The position numbers were made by a program, and so were the translations under genes. This document shows, piece by piece, positions 1-5,353 of a stretch of 5,353 nt of DNA (positions are counted from its first letter, which is position 1; each line of letters starts with the position of its first letter). Below the pieces are notes generated by a model. The model was given only the letters and a program-made list of their open reading frames with translations. It was not told the DNA's origin and did not search any database. Source of the stretch: Bacillota bacterium (GTDB taxonomy: Bacteria > Bacillota > Clostridia > Christensenellales > CAG-138); assembly GCA_023435855.1 (NCBI GenBank), contig JAEZLG010000080.1:1-5353 (forward strand). Direction: 5' to 3'.

Positions 1-954
1 GCACGCTCAGGCGTCAACATCCATCTTGACACAGAGGTCGGCAAGGACATCACATTTAAAGCGTTAAAAGCGCAGTACGATGCCATCTATGTGGCCACCG
101 GTACGCAATTCCCCGAAAAGGTCAACATCCCGGGCGAGGAGCTTTCAGGCGTAATCCACGGCATCAACTTTCTCAAAAATGTCAATTTGCGAAGACACAT
201 TGATGTCGGAAAAACCGTGGCAGTCATCGGAGGCGGGAATACCGCCATCGACTCAGCTCGCACGGCTGTGCGCCTGGGTGCCGAAAAGGTGATGGTACTT
301 TATAGGAGAACAAAGGAGTCCATGCCCGCCTATGTTGAGGAGGTACATGCAGCCATCGAGGAAGGTGTTGAACTTATTGAACTTGTGGCACCGGTACGGT
401 TTATCGGCAGTAAGCGCGGTAAGGTCACAAAAATCGAATGTCAACGCATGATGCTCGGCGATTTCGATAAAAATGGGCGGCGCAAGGCCGTACCCATCGA
501 AGGTTCCAACTTTTTAATCGATGTGGATACCGTCATCCCCGCGGTAAGCCAATATTCCGACCTTCCTTTTATCCCAAAAAGCGAGATCGGCGTAACGCCA
601 TGGGGTACGTTTATCATTGACAATAAAACCATGATGACGACGATGGTGGGCGTGTTCGCCGGCGGCGACGTCGCCCGCGGGCCCGATACCGTCATACAGG
701 CAATTGCAGACGGCAAGCAAGCCGCGATATCCATCGACAAGTATCTTGGCGGCAAAGGCAAGCTCAACAAGGGTGCTCCGATTGAAATCCCAAACAACTT
801 TAGCGACGACGAATTCATTGAGCATGATCGCTTTGCAGTTGAAGAGCTGGCGATTGAGCGAAGGAAGAATTCATTTGACGAGGTGGATCTCGGGTACCAC
901 AAAATCCGGGCGATGGCTGAAGCGATGCGCTGCCTGCAGTGCGACAGGAGGTAG
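1..954 (+). CDS. GltD-like FAD/NAD(P)-binding oxidoreductase, C-terminal part (5' end outside window)
   Basis: The frame is open from base 1 to the TAG at 952-954 (317 codons). A GTG at 91 is internal: it lies inside the conserved segment reading YDAIYVATGT, so the true start is upstream. Visible features are the ATG motif of the FAD domain (codons 32-34), a second Rossmann motif VIGGGNTAIDSA (about codons 75-86) for NAD(P)H followed by a YRR, the family block LGDFDKNGRRK, and the closing FAD motif VFAGGDVARGPDTVIQAIADG (about codons 218-238). It ends in RCLQCDRR. This is the glutamate synthase small-subunit fold, which moves electrons between NAD(P)H, FAD and iron-sulfur partners. About 150-200 residues of a stand-alone GltD would be missing, and more if it is fused to a NuoF-like domain, as occurs in some anaerobes. 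No glutamate synthase large subunit is in view. The hydrogenase starts 10 bases after the stop, so I infer it serves as that enzyme's electron-transfer subunit in the cytoplasm. Family is secure; partner is inferred. Confidence 0.9.
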   Translation, partial: ARSGVNIHLDTEVGKDITFKALKAQYDAIYVATGTQFPEKVNIPGEELSGVIHGINFLKNVNLRRHIDVGKTVAVIGGGNTAIDSARTAVRLGAEKVMVLYRRTKESMPAYVEEVHAAIEEGVELIELVAPVRFIGSKRGKVTKIECQRMMLGDFDKNGRRKAVPIEGSNFLIDVDTVIPAVSQYSDLPFIPKSEIGVTPWGTFIIDNKTMMTTMVGVFAGGDVARGPDTVIQAIADGKQAAISIDKYLGGKGKLNKGAPIEIPNNFSDDEFIEHDRFAVEELAIERRKNSFDEVDLGYHKIRAMAEAMRCLQCDRR

Positions 955-958
955 GTGA
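946..958 (+). promoter_or_regulatory. Ribosome binding site(s) of the hydrogenase, overlapping the upstream stop codon
   Basis: AGGAGGT at 946-952 runs into the TAG stop of the flavoprotein gene, and AGGTGA at 953-958 lies six bases before the ATG at 965. The second has standard spacing; the first is a stronger match but 12 bases away. The overlap with the stop suggests translational coupling of the two genes. It also supports ATG 965 as the start. Confidence 0.65.
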
Positions 959-964
959 TACGGT

Positions 965-2995
965 ATGAAACATATTACAATCAACTCAAAACCGTACATA
1001 GTAGACGATTCTCTCACCATTATCGAAGCCGCAAAGCAAAACGGCATTTCCATACCGAGCCTTTGTTATCTTAATGGCGTTCACCAATTCGGCTCCTGCC
1101 GCATCTGCGTTGTGGAGGTGGAAGGTGCAAAAGCACTTGTGCCCTCCTGCATGACCACGGTTGAAGACGGCATGGTTATTATGACAAATTCTGCGCGGGT
1201 GCGCCGCGCACGAAAGGTACTTTATGAGCTTCTACTCTCCGACCATTCCAAGGATTGCCTTAGCTGTAAGCGCAACCAAAACTGCGAGCTGCAAGAGCTA
1301 GGGAAAACCTTAGGAGTAGAAGCAGGCCGCTTCGAGGGAAAACGGTCTGATTGCGTGATTGACACTTCCGTTTCCATTACAAGGGATATGTGGAAATGCA
1401 TCCTTTGCAGGCGATGCGTAACAGTCTGCGGTGAAATACAGGGTGTCAGCATCATCAACGCACAAAACAGGGGCTTTAAAACCGTGATAAGCCCGGCAAT
1501 GGAACTGCCGCTTGGCGCAGTGAACTGCGCGTTTTGCGGACAGTGCACCGTAGTCTGCCCCGTCGGCGCGCTCAAAGAAACGGACTCCGTCCAAAAAGTA
1601 TGGGACGCGCTCAACGACAAATCAAAACGCATGGTCGTGCAGGCTGCACCGGCAGTCCGCGTCGCCATCGGTGAAGAATTCGGTTTTGAGCCCGGCACGC
1701 ATTGCACGGGCAAGCTGGCAGCAGCGCTTCGGATGTTGGGGTTTGACGACGTGTTCGATACAAACTTCGCTGCCGACCTGACCATACTCGAAGAAGGTAC
1801 GGAGTTATTGAACCGTATAAAGGATGCCTTCAGCGGCGAAGGCACTGCGCTTCCGATGATTACGAGCTGCAGCCCGGGATGGATTAAGTATGTGGAGCAT
1901 ACGTATCCCGATTCCCTCTCCCATCTCTCAAGTTGCAAATCTCCTCACACCATGCTCGGTGCGCTTATTAAATCGTACTATGCAAACAAAATAGGCTGCG
2001 ATCCCAAAACCATGTATGTGGTATCCGTTATGCCCTGTACGGCAAAAAAGTGCGAGATTGAGCGCCAGGAAATGCATAACGACGGGCTCCCTAACGTAGA
2101 TGCCGTGTTGACGACACGCGAGTTAGCCAACATGATTAAAGAAATGGGGATTGACTTTAAATCCTTACCGGATGAGGAATTCGATAATCCGCTCGGCATG
2201 TCTACAGGTGCTGCAGATATCTTTGGCCTCACGGGCGGCGTAATGGAGGCTGCTCTTCGCACAGTTTACGAGCTTGTAACGGGGCGCGAGCTGCCTTTTG
2301 ACGGACTCCATGTAACACCCATCGTCGGCCTAGACCAGGTGAAAGAGGCTGCCGTTACCATTGAGGAACCTTTGGAAGCATATTCCTACCTCGACGGTAT
2401 CACCTTGCGCGTCGCAGTAACAAGCGGCCTCAAGGGTGCTGAGAAGCTGATGGAGCAGGTGGCGGACAATACTTCACCCTACCACTTTATCGAGGTAATG
2501 GGCTGCCCCGGCGGTTGTATTATGGGCGGCGGTCAGCCCCGATCCACCGACACTTTGGTACGTCAAAAGCGGCTGCAGGGCTTATATAAGGAGGACGAAG
2601 CCAAAGTGCTTCGAAAATCCCACGAGAACCCGTTTGTCGATGCGCTGTATAAAGACTTCCTTCGTTATCCCAACAGCCACAAGGCACACGAACTGCTGCA
2701 CACCCATTACGTGCGCCGCGGGAAATTCAACGAATATACGTCGGAGCACTTCGATAAAGGCATTCAACAGGCGCAAAAGCAGAGGGACACCTCAGAGGAC
2801 CGCAAGATCGGCCATATTGATTCCATCGTACCGGAAGGAAAGCACGCGCGCGAGGAGCTTGAATCCGTTCGCGTGCTCGCGCTGGAATCGGAAAACATCA
2901 AGCTCAAGGGTGAGCTTTCGGATTACGCCGAAACCGTTGCGATTCTAAAAAGCGTGATATCCGACTATACGGGGCAAAGCGGAAAACGATTCTAA
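965..2995 (+). CDS. hydA: [FeFe] hydrogenase catalytic subunit (multicluster, HydA-type)
   Basis: This 676-residue enzyme reversibly reduces protons to H2 in the cytoplasm. The N-terminal ferredoxin domain binds 2Fe-2S through C34, C45, C48 and C62. A His-Cys3 domain follows with H94, C98, C101 and C107. Two 4Fe-4S clusters use C145/C148/C151/C155 and C188/C191/C194/C198. The H-cluster domain has L1 TSCSPGW (300-306), L2 MPCTAKKCE (356-364) and L3 EVMGCPGGC (510-518) followed by GGGQP. By comparison with Clostridium pasteurianum CpI, the proton path residues E277, E280, R284, C302 and S322 are kept. Odd points are serine at 303 where CpI has a cysteine, and a cysteine-free C-terminal extension (about 588-676) ending in a coiled coil; CpI is about 574 residues. 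It lacks the C-terminal 2Fe-2S domain of the Thermotoga trimeric enzyme. The GltD-like neighbour suggests a glutamate-synthase-linked (HydDB group A2) or NAD(P)H-linked enzyme. Start ATG 965 is well placed before the ferredoxin fold. Confidence 0.96.
   Translation: MKHITINSKPYIVDDSLTIIEAAKQNGISIPSLCYLNGVHQFGSCRICVVEVEGAKALVPSCMTTVEDGMVIMTNSARVRRARKVLYELLLSDHSKDCLSCKRNQNCELQELGKTLGVEAGRFEGKRSDCVIDTSVSITRDMWKCILCRRCVTVCGEIQGVSIINAQNRGFKTVISPAMELPLGAVNCAFCGQCTVVCPVGALKETDSVQKVWDALNDKSKRMVVQAAPAVRVAIGEEFGFEPGTHCTGKLAAALRMLGFDDVFDTNFAADLTILEEGTELLNRIKDAFSGEGTALPMITSCSPGWIKYVEHTYPDSLSHLSSCKSPHTMLGALIKSYYANKIGCDPKTMYVVSVMPCTAKKCEIERQEMHNDGLPNVDAVLTTRELANMIKEMGIDFKSLPDEEFDNPLGMSTGAADIFGLTGGVMEAALRTVYELVTGRELPFDGLHVTPIVGLDQVKEAAVTIEEPLEAYSYLDGITLRVAVTSGLKGAEKLMEQVADNTSPYHFIEVMGCPGGCIMGGGQPRSTDTLVRQKRLQGLYKEDEAKVLRKSHENPFVDALYKDFLRYPNSHKAHELLHTHYVRRGKFNEYTSEHFDKGIQQAQKQRDTSEDRKIGHIDSIVPEGKHAREELESVRVLALESENIKLKGELSDYAETVAILKSVISDYTGQSGKRF
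2726..2992 (+). other. C-terminal extension of the hydrogenase with a leucine-zipper-like coiled coil
   Basis: After the usual end of the catalytic domain (AHELLHTHYVRRGKF, residues 574-588) the protein continues for about 88 residues. The first part (589-630) is charged and probably flexible. The last part has hydrophobic residues in an unbroken 3-4 heptad spacing: V637, L640, N644, L647, L651, Y654, V658, L661, I665. The asparagine at a core position resembles those in dimeric zippers. The extension has no cysteine, so it binds no iron-sulfur cluster. A role in dimer formation or partner docking is my inference. Confidence 0.7.
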
Positions 2996-3012
2996 GCAAG
3001 AACCATTAATTA

Positions 3013-3050
3013 GCATAAGAAAGACCGCGTTCGCGCGGTCTTTCTTATGC
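3013..3050 (+). terminator. Intrinsic terminator of the flavoprotein-hydrogenase operon, symmetrical
   Basis: A perfect 17-bp inverted repeat (3013-3029 with 3034-3050) encloses the loop TTCG. The GC-rich core GACCGCG pairs with CGCGGTC, and the outer arm supplies the T-rich run TTTCTTAT right after the core. The 5' arm is its exact complement, so the same structure could also stop transcription arriving from the other strand. It sits 18 bases after the hydrogenase stop and separates it from the response regulator promoter. Confidence 0.9.
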
Positions 3051-3074
3051 ATTTGAATAATAAAATGGATAATA

Positions 3075-3103
3075 TTGAATGTTTGTTAGTTTCATTATAA
3101 AAT
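3075..3103 (+). promoter_or_regulatory. Candidate sigma-A-type promoter of the response regulator gene
   Basis: TTGAAT (3075-3080) and TAAAAT (3098-3103) are 17 bases apart, close to the TTGACA/TATAAT consensus. They lie in a markedly AT-rich stretch between the upstream terminator and the ribosome site at 3141. An overlapping TATAAA at 3096 would give a less favourable 15-base spacer. Transcription would start near 3110, giving a leader of about 40 bases. Confidence 0.55.
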
Positions 3104-3152
3104 ACCATATGTACTTTTCTTTTCTCCGCCATTCCATTTTGGAGGTGCGCGC

Positions 3153-3830
3153 ATGGATGAGATACGTCTGCTTATCATAGACAAGGATGAAGCGGTCCGC
3201 ACGGCGATCAAGCGGATGGCAAGCACACATGGATATGCGTATGATGAAGCTGCAGACGGTATCGCTGCGCTTAAGCTTTTCCGCCGTCACGATTACAATA
3301 TCGTCATCATGGACCCGGATTTACCGGAACTGGACGGAAGAAACGTATGCCGCCAAATAAGAAAGGTTTCGGATGTCCCCCTACTCATAACATGCTCAAA
3401 ATGCAGCGAGGAGGATAAACTGACCGCGTTTGAACTTGGTGCTGACGATTACATCGTAAAACCGTTTTTCACGCAGGAGCTTTTTTCGCGCATCCGGGTG
3501 TTTTTATACCGCATGGGAAATCTAACAAAGGTTACTTCAACCAAGATTACATTCGGCGGTTTATTTATAGACACGCTTTCGCGCACGGTCTATGTGGATG
3601 ACTGCATCGCACAGCTCACGCCCAGGGAATACAACCTTTTGTATTTTCTTTCCCAAAACCCGAACAAAGCCTTTTCTCGGGAAACTTTGCTCAATGAAGT
3701 TTGGGGCTATGATTTTGCAGGCTCCGACAGGACCGTAGATACACATATAAAAACCTTAAGGGGCAACATCAAGCCGTACGATACTTCCATCGTGACCGTG
3801 TGGGGGTTCGGGTATAAGTTTGTAGGTTAA
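3153..3830 (+). CDS. OmpR/PhoB-family response regulator (receiver plus winged helix)
   Basis: The 225-residue length is normal for this family. Residues about 4-118 form a receiver domain: phosphoacceptor D54 in IVIMDPDLP, switch threonine T80, Y100, and K103-P104 in DDYIVKPF. Residues about 130-224 form the DNA-binding winged helix, with LTPREYNLLYFL (155-166), the region around TVDTHIKTLRG (194-204) as the probable recognition helix, and the wing GFGYKFVG at the end. It is probably a cytoplasmic transcription factor controlled by phosphorylation. Residues 10-12 read D-K-D, so lysine replaces the second acidic residue normally seen in the Mg2+ pocket; this could alter phosphorylation. No histidine kinase is in the window, so the signal is unknown. 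GGAGGT at 3141-3146, six bases before the ATG, fixes the start. The aldolase gene follows after 59 bases with no terminator between. Confidence 0.92.
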   Translation: MDEIRLLIIDKDEAVRTAIKRMASTHGYAYDEAADGIAALKLFRRHDYNIVIMDPDLPELDGRNVCRQIRKVSDVPLLITCSKCSEEDKLTAFELGADDYIVKPFFTQELFSRIRVFLYRMGNLTKVTSTKITFGGLFIDTLSRTVYVDDCIAQLTPREYNLLYFLSQNPNKAFSRETLLNEVWGYDFAGSDRTVDTHIKTLRGNIKPYDTSIVTVWGFGYKFVG

Positions 3831-3889
3831 ATGCGGAAATCCTATGCCACAATACATGCTGTAAGCCTCAAAAGAAAGGAGTTCATTGT

Positions 3890-4777
3890 ATGAATCAGCA
3901 ACAACTTGATTGCATGCGTACGGGGGAGGGCTTTATCGCAGCACTTGACCAAAGCGGCGGAAGCACCCCGAAAGCATTACTGCAATATGGTGTCGATAAA
4001 GACAGGTATCATAATGATGACGAAATGTATGCTCTTGTACACGAAATGCGCACGCGCATCATCAAAAGCCCCGCGTTTACATCGGAGCGTGTACTTGCGG
4101 CAATCCTTTTTGAAAACACCATGGATCGCAAGATCGATGGCCTATATACGGCAGATTACCTTTGGGAAAAGAAAGGTATCGTTCCCTTTTTGAAGGTAGA
4201 CAAAGGGCTTGCCCCCTTAGAAAACGGCGTTCAGATGATGCTGCCTATCTCGGGTCTTGACGAGCTTCTAAAGCGTGCAGTTTCTAGGCACATATTCGGC
4301 ACAAAAATGCGCTCCGTTATTAAAGAAGCAAACGAAAAAGGCATCAAAGCGATTGCTGAGCAGCAATTTACGCTCGGTAAGCAAATCGCTTCACATGACC
4401 TTATCCCCATACTCGAGCCGGAAGTGGATATTCATAGCGCGGATAAGGAAACATCGGAGCGTTTGCTTAAAGAAGAGATTAAAATGCAGCTTTCGACGCT
4501 TAACAACGACGTTAAAGTTATGTTTAAGCTTTCCATACCCACGGAGGATGATTTTTATCGGGATTTGATGGATGATTCTCATGTGATCCGCGTGGTGGCG
4601 CTTTCGGGTGGATACTCGCAGCAGGAGGCAAACGCAAGGCTTAAGCGCAATCATGGGCTTATCGCAAGCTTCTCCCGCGCGCTATCTGAAGGCTTGACGG
4701 CGCAGCAATCGGACGAGGAATTCAACGCATTGCTTACCTCCTCCATTCTCGCCATTTATGAGGCTTCCGTTACCTGA
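3890..4777 (+). CDS. fda: Class I fructose-bisphosphate aldolase (bacterial Fda type)
   Basis: It cleaves fructose 1,6-bisphosphate to dihydroxyacetone phosphate and glyceraldehyde 3-phosphate, and makes it in reverse, through a Schiff base without a metal ion. The 295 residues match the usual length of the Staphylococcus-type enzyme (about 296), and the sequence looks collinear with it: GFIAALDQSGGSTPKAL near the N-terminus (14-30), PFLKVDKGL (99-107), HIFGTKMRS (134-142), the acid/base segment PILEPEV (173-179), the Schiff-base lysine K213 in VMFKLSIPTE, LSGGY (239-242 region) and ASFSRAL (259-265) in the phosphate-binding part. All catalytic positions appear intact. AAAGGAG at 3875-3881, eight bases before the ATG, supports the start. 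It may be transcribed with the response regulator upstream; no strong promoter is visible in the 59-base gap. It acts in the cytoplasm in glycolysis/gluconeogenesis. Confidence 0.95.
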   Translation: MNQQQLDCMRTGEGFIAALDQSGGSTPKALLQYGVDKDRYHNDDEMYALVHEMRTRIIKSPAFTSERVLAAILFENTMDRKIDGLYTADYLWEKKGIVPFLKVDKGLAPLENGVQMMLPISGLDELLKRAVSRHIFGTKMRSVIKEANEKGIKAIAEQQFTLGKQIASHDLIPILEPEVDIHSADKETSERLLKEEIKMQLSTLNNDVKVMFKLSIPTEDDFYRDLMDDSHVIRVVALSGGYSQQEANARLKRNHGLIASFSRALSEGLTAQQSDEEFNALLTSSILAIYEASVT

Positions 4778-4795
4778 TACGAAACGCAAAAAGAT

Positions 4796-4840
4796 AGAGC
4801 TGCCGCGAAGTTTTCTCGCGGCAGCTCTTGTTTTCTTATT
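4796..4840 (+). terminator. Bidirectional intrinsic terminator between the convergent aldolase and MBL-hydrolase genes
   Basis: A perfect 13-bp stem (AGAGCTGCCGCGA at 4796-4808 with 4816-4828) encloses a seven-base loop. On the + strand it is followed by TGTTTTCTTATT. On the - strand the stem is followed by ATCTTTTT (complement of 4788-4795). It can therefore end both the aldolase transcript (stop at 4777) and the convergent gene (stop at 4844). Confidence 0.92.
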
Positions 4841-4843
4841 ACA

Positions 4844-5353
4844 TTACACTTCGATCGTTTCTCCGCACGGAAGGTAACACATATTTAAATTCTGCTTTGA
4901 CAAAAACTGAAATGCCTCAACTCCGGTGCAATGGCATGTATAAAACTGAACCTTTTGATGTTTCTGCAGCTCACCGGCAATTTCATGTAGCAATTCTTCA
5001 GACACGGTTTTCTTTGTCAAAGGGTTCCAGAGATGATACCCACCTACGCAAACTTGCGGGGAATAGTCTTTCGCTCTTTCCAAGATATTCACAACGCCCG
5101 CATGCCCGCAGCCCATAATAAGGGCAGTTGTATTTTCCTTAATCATCAGGCTCTGTTCATGACGGAAATCATCTTTCCCGTCTTTCATGTACAAGGCATC
5201 ATTGGCTTTCGAATAACATTTTTCTGTATTACCCACGGTAAATAAACTCAGTTCATCATGGTTAGGATAATCGCCTTCTGTCAAATCGATTTGAGAATGG
5301 TTTTTAAGTTTATTGTCAATCCCCACGTTTACCTTAAAAAAGAGAAGCTTGCT
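4844..5353 (-). CDS. MBL-fold metallo-hydrolase, C-terminal part (5' end outside window)
   Basis: On the - strand the frame is open from base 5353 to the TAA at 4844-4846 (169 codons). A GTG at 5326 could be mistaken for a start, but the in-frame upstream codons (SKLLFFKVN) stay open and fit the family, so the gene begins beyond the edge. Recognisable blocks are DDFRHEQSL, the metal-site segment MGCGHAGVVNILERAK, VGGYHL, and FYTCHCTG near the end. These match the COG1237-type metallo-beta-lactamase-fold hydrolases, usually about 250-290 residues and often labelled as related to dihydropterin/ribofuranosylaminobenzene 5'-phosphate synthase. The N-terminal HxHxDH metal motif should lie in the missing part of about 100 residues. 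The histidines in the GCGHAG and GGYHL blocks are likely metal ligands. The substrate cannot be told. It converges on the aldolase gene and shares its terminator; no functional link is evident. Confidence 0.88.
   Translation of the reverse strand, partial: SKLLFFKVNVGIDNKLKNHSQIDLTEGDYPNHDELSLFTVGNTEKCYSKANDALYMKDGKDDFRHEQSLMIKENTTALIMGCGHAGVVNILERAKDYSPQVCVGGYHLWNPLTKKTVSEELLHEIAGELQKHQKVQFYTCHCTGVEAFQFLSKQNLNMCYLPCGETIEV

Noticed and set aside
91..93. GTG at 91 as the start of the flavoprotein gene
   Set aside because: The frame is open back to base 1 and the residues before the GTG belong to the conserved FAD-domain segment.
1222..1938. A 238-codon open frame on the - strand inside the hydrogenase gene
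   Set aside because: It is fully covered by a gene with unmistakable conserved motifs. Its translation shows no recognisable family and looks like reverse-strand shadow coding; the same holds for the other antisense frames at 441-902, 514-825 and 1978-2262.
965..2995. Calling the hydrogenase a proven electron-bifurcating HydABC enzyme
   Set aside because: HydB/HydC partners are not in the window, and the C-terminal 2Fe-2S domain of the Thermotoga-type HydA is absent.
3081..3092. GTTT repeated with 8-base phasing between the -35 and -10 elements as a regulator binding site
   Set aside because: Four-base matches in AT-rich DNA are expected by chance; no longer direct or inverted repeat supports an operator.
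3831..3889. Riboswitch or separate promoter in the gap before the aldolase
   Set aside because: The gap is 59 bases, with only a 4-bp inverted repeat and no convincing -35/-10 pair.
5324..5326. GTG at 5326 as the start of the - strand MBL-fold gene
   Set aside because: In-frame codons continue to the window edge, and the protein would lack the metal-binding N-terminal half of its family; a gene cut by the edge explains this better than a truncated one.

Overview
The window looks like chromosome from a strict anaerobe of the Firmicutes, most likely a clostridial lineage. This rests on a multicluster [FeFe] hydrogenase paired with a GltD-type flavoprotein, a staphylococcal/clostridial-type class I fructose-bisphosphate aldolase, strong purine-rich Shine-Dalgarno sites, and compact hairpin terminators that read in both directions. 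The genus cannot be told from the sequence alone. Base composition appears even, and no insertion sequence, tRNA, rRNA, CRISPR array or integration site is visible.

Region 1 (1-3050, + strand) is the end of a redox operon. A flavoprotein of the glutamate synthase small-subunit family is cut by the left edge. Ten bases after its stop comes a complete 676-residue [FeFe] hydrogenase with the cluster-binding domains 2Fe-2S, His-Cys3 4Fe-4S, two 4Fe-4S and H-cluster. A long perfect hairpin closes the operon. The flavoprotein probably passes electrons between NAD(P)H and the hydrogenase. Whether the complex bifurcates electrons, and whether NuoE/NuoF-like subunits lie upstream, cannot be seen here.

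Region 2 (3051-4840, + strand) starts with an AT-rich promoter. It carries an OmpR/PhoB-type response regulator with no kinase beside it, then after 59 bases a class I fructose-bisphosphate aldolase of glycolysis/gluconeogenesis. No terminator separates the two, so they may share a transcript. A strong hairpin follows the aldolase.

Region 3 (4844-5353, - strand) is the C-terminal part of an MBL-fold metallo-hydrolase running off the right edge. It converges on the aldolase and shares its terminator.

The points most worth a second look are in the hydrogenase: a cysteine-free C-terminal extension ending in a leucine-zipper-like coiled coil, a serine in place of one of the paired cysteines of the first H-cluster motif, and unusual residues near the third motif. 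The response regulator also has a lysine where an acidic-pocket residue is expected. I see no clearly new multi-gene system; the window is mostly core redox and carbon metabolism with some unusual details.
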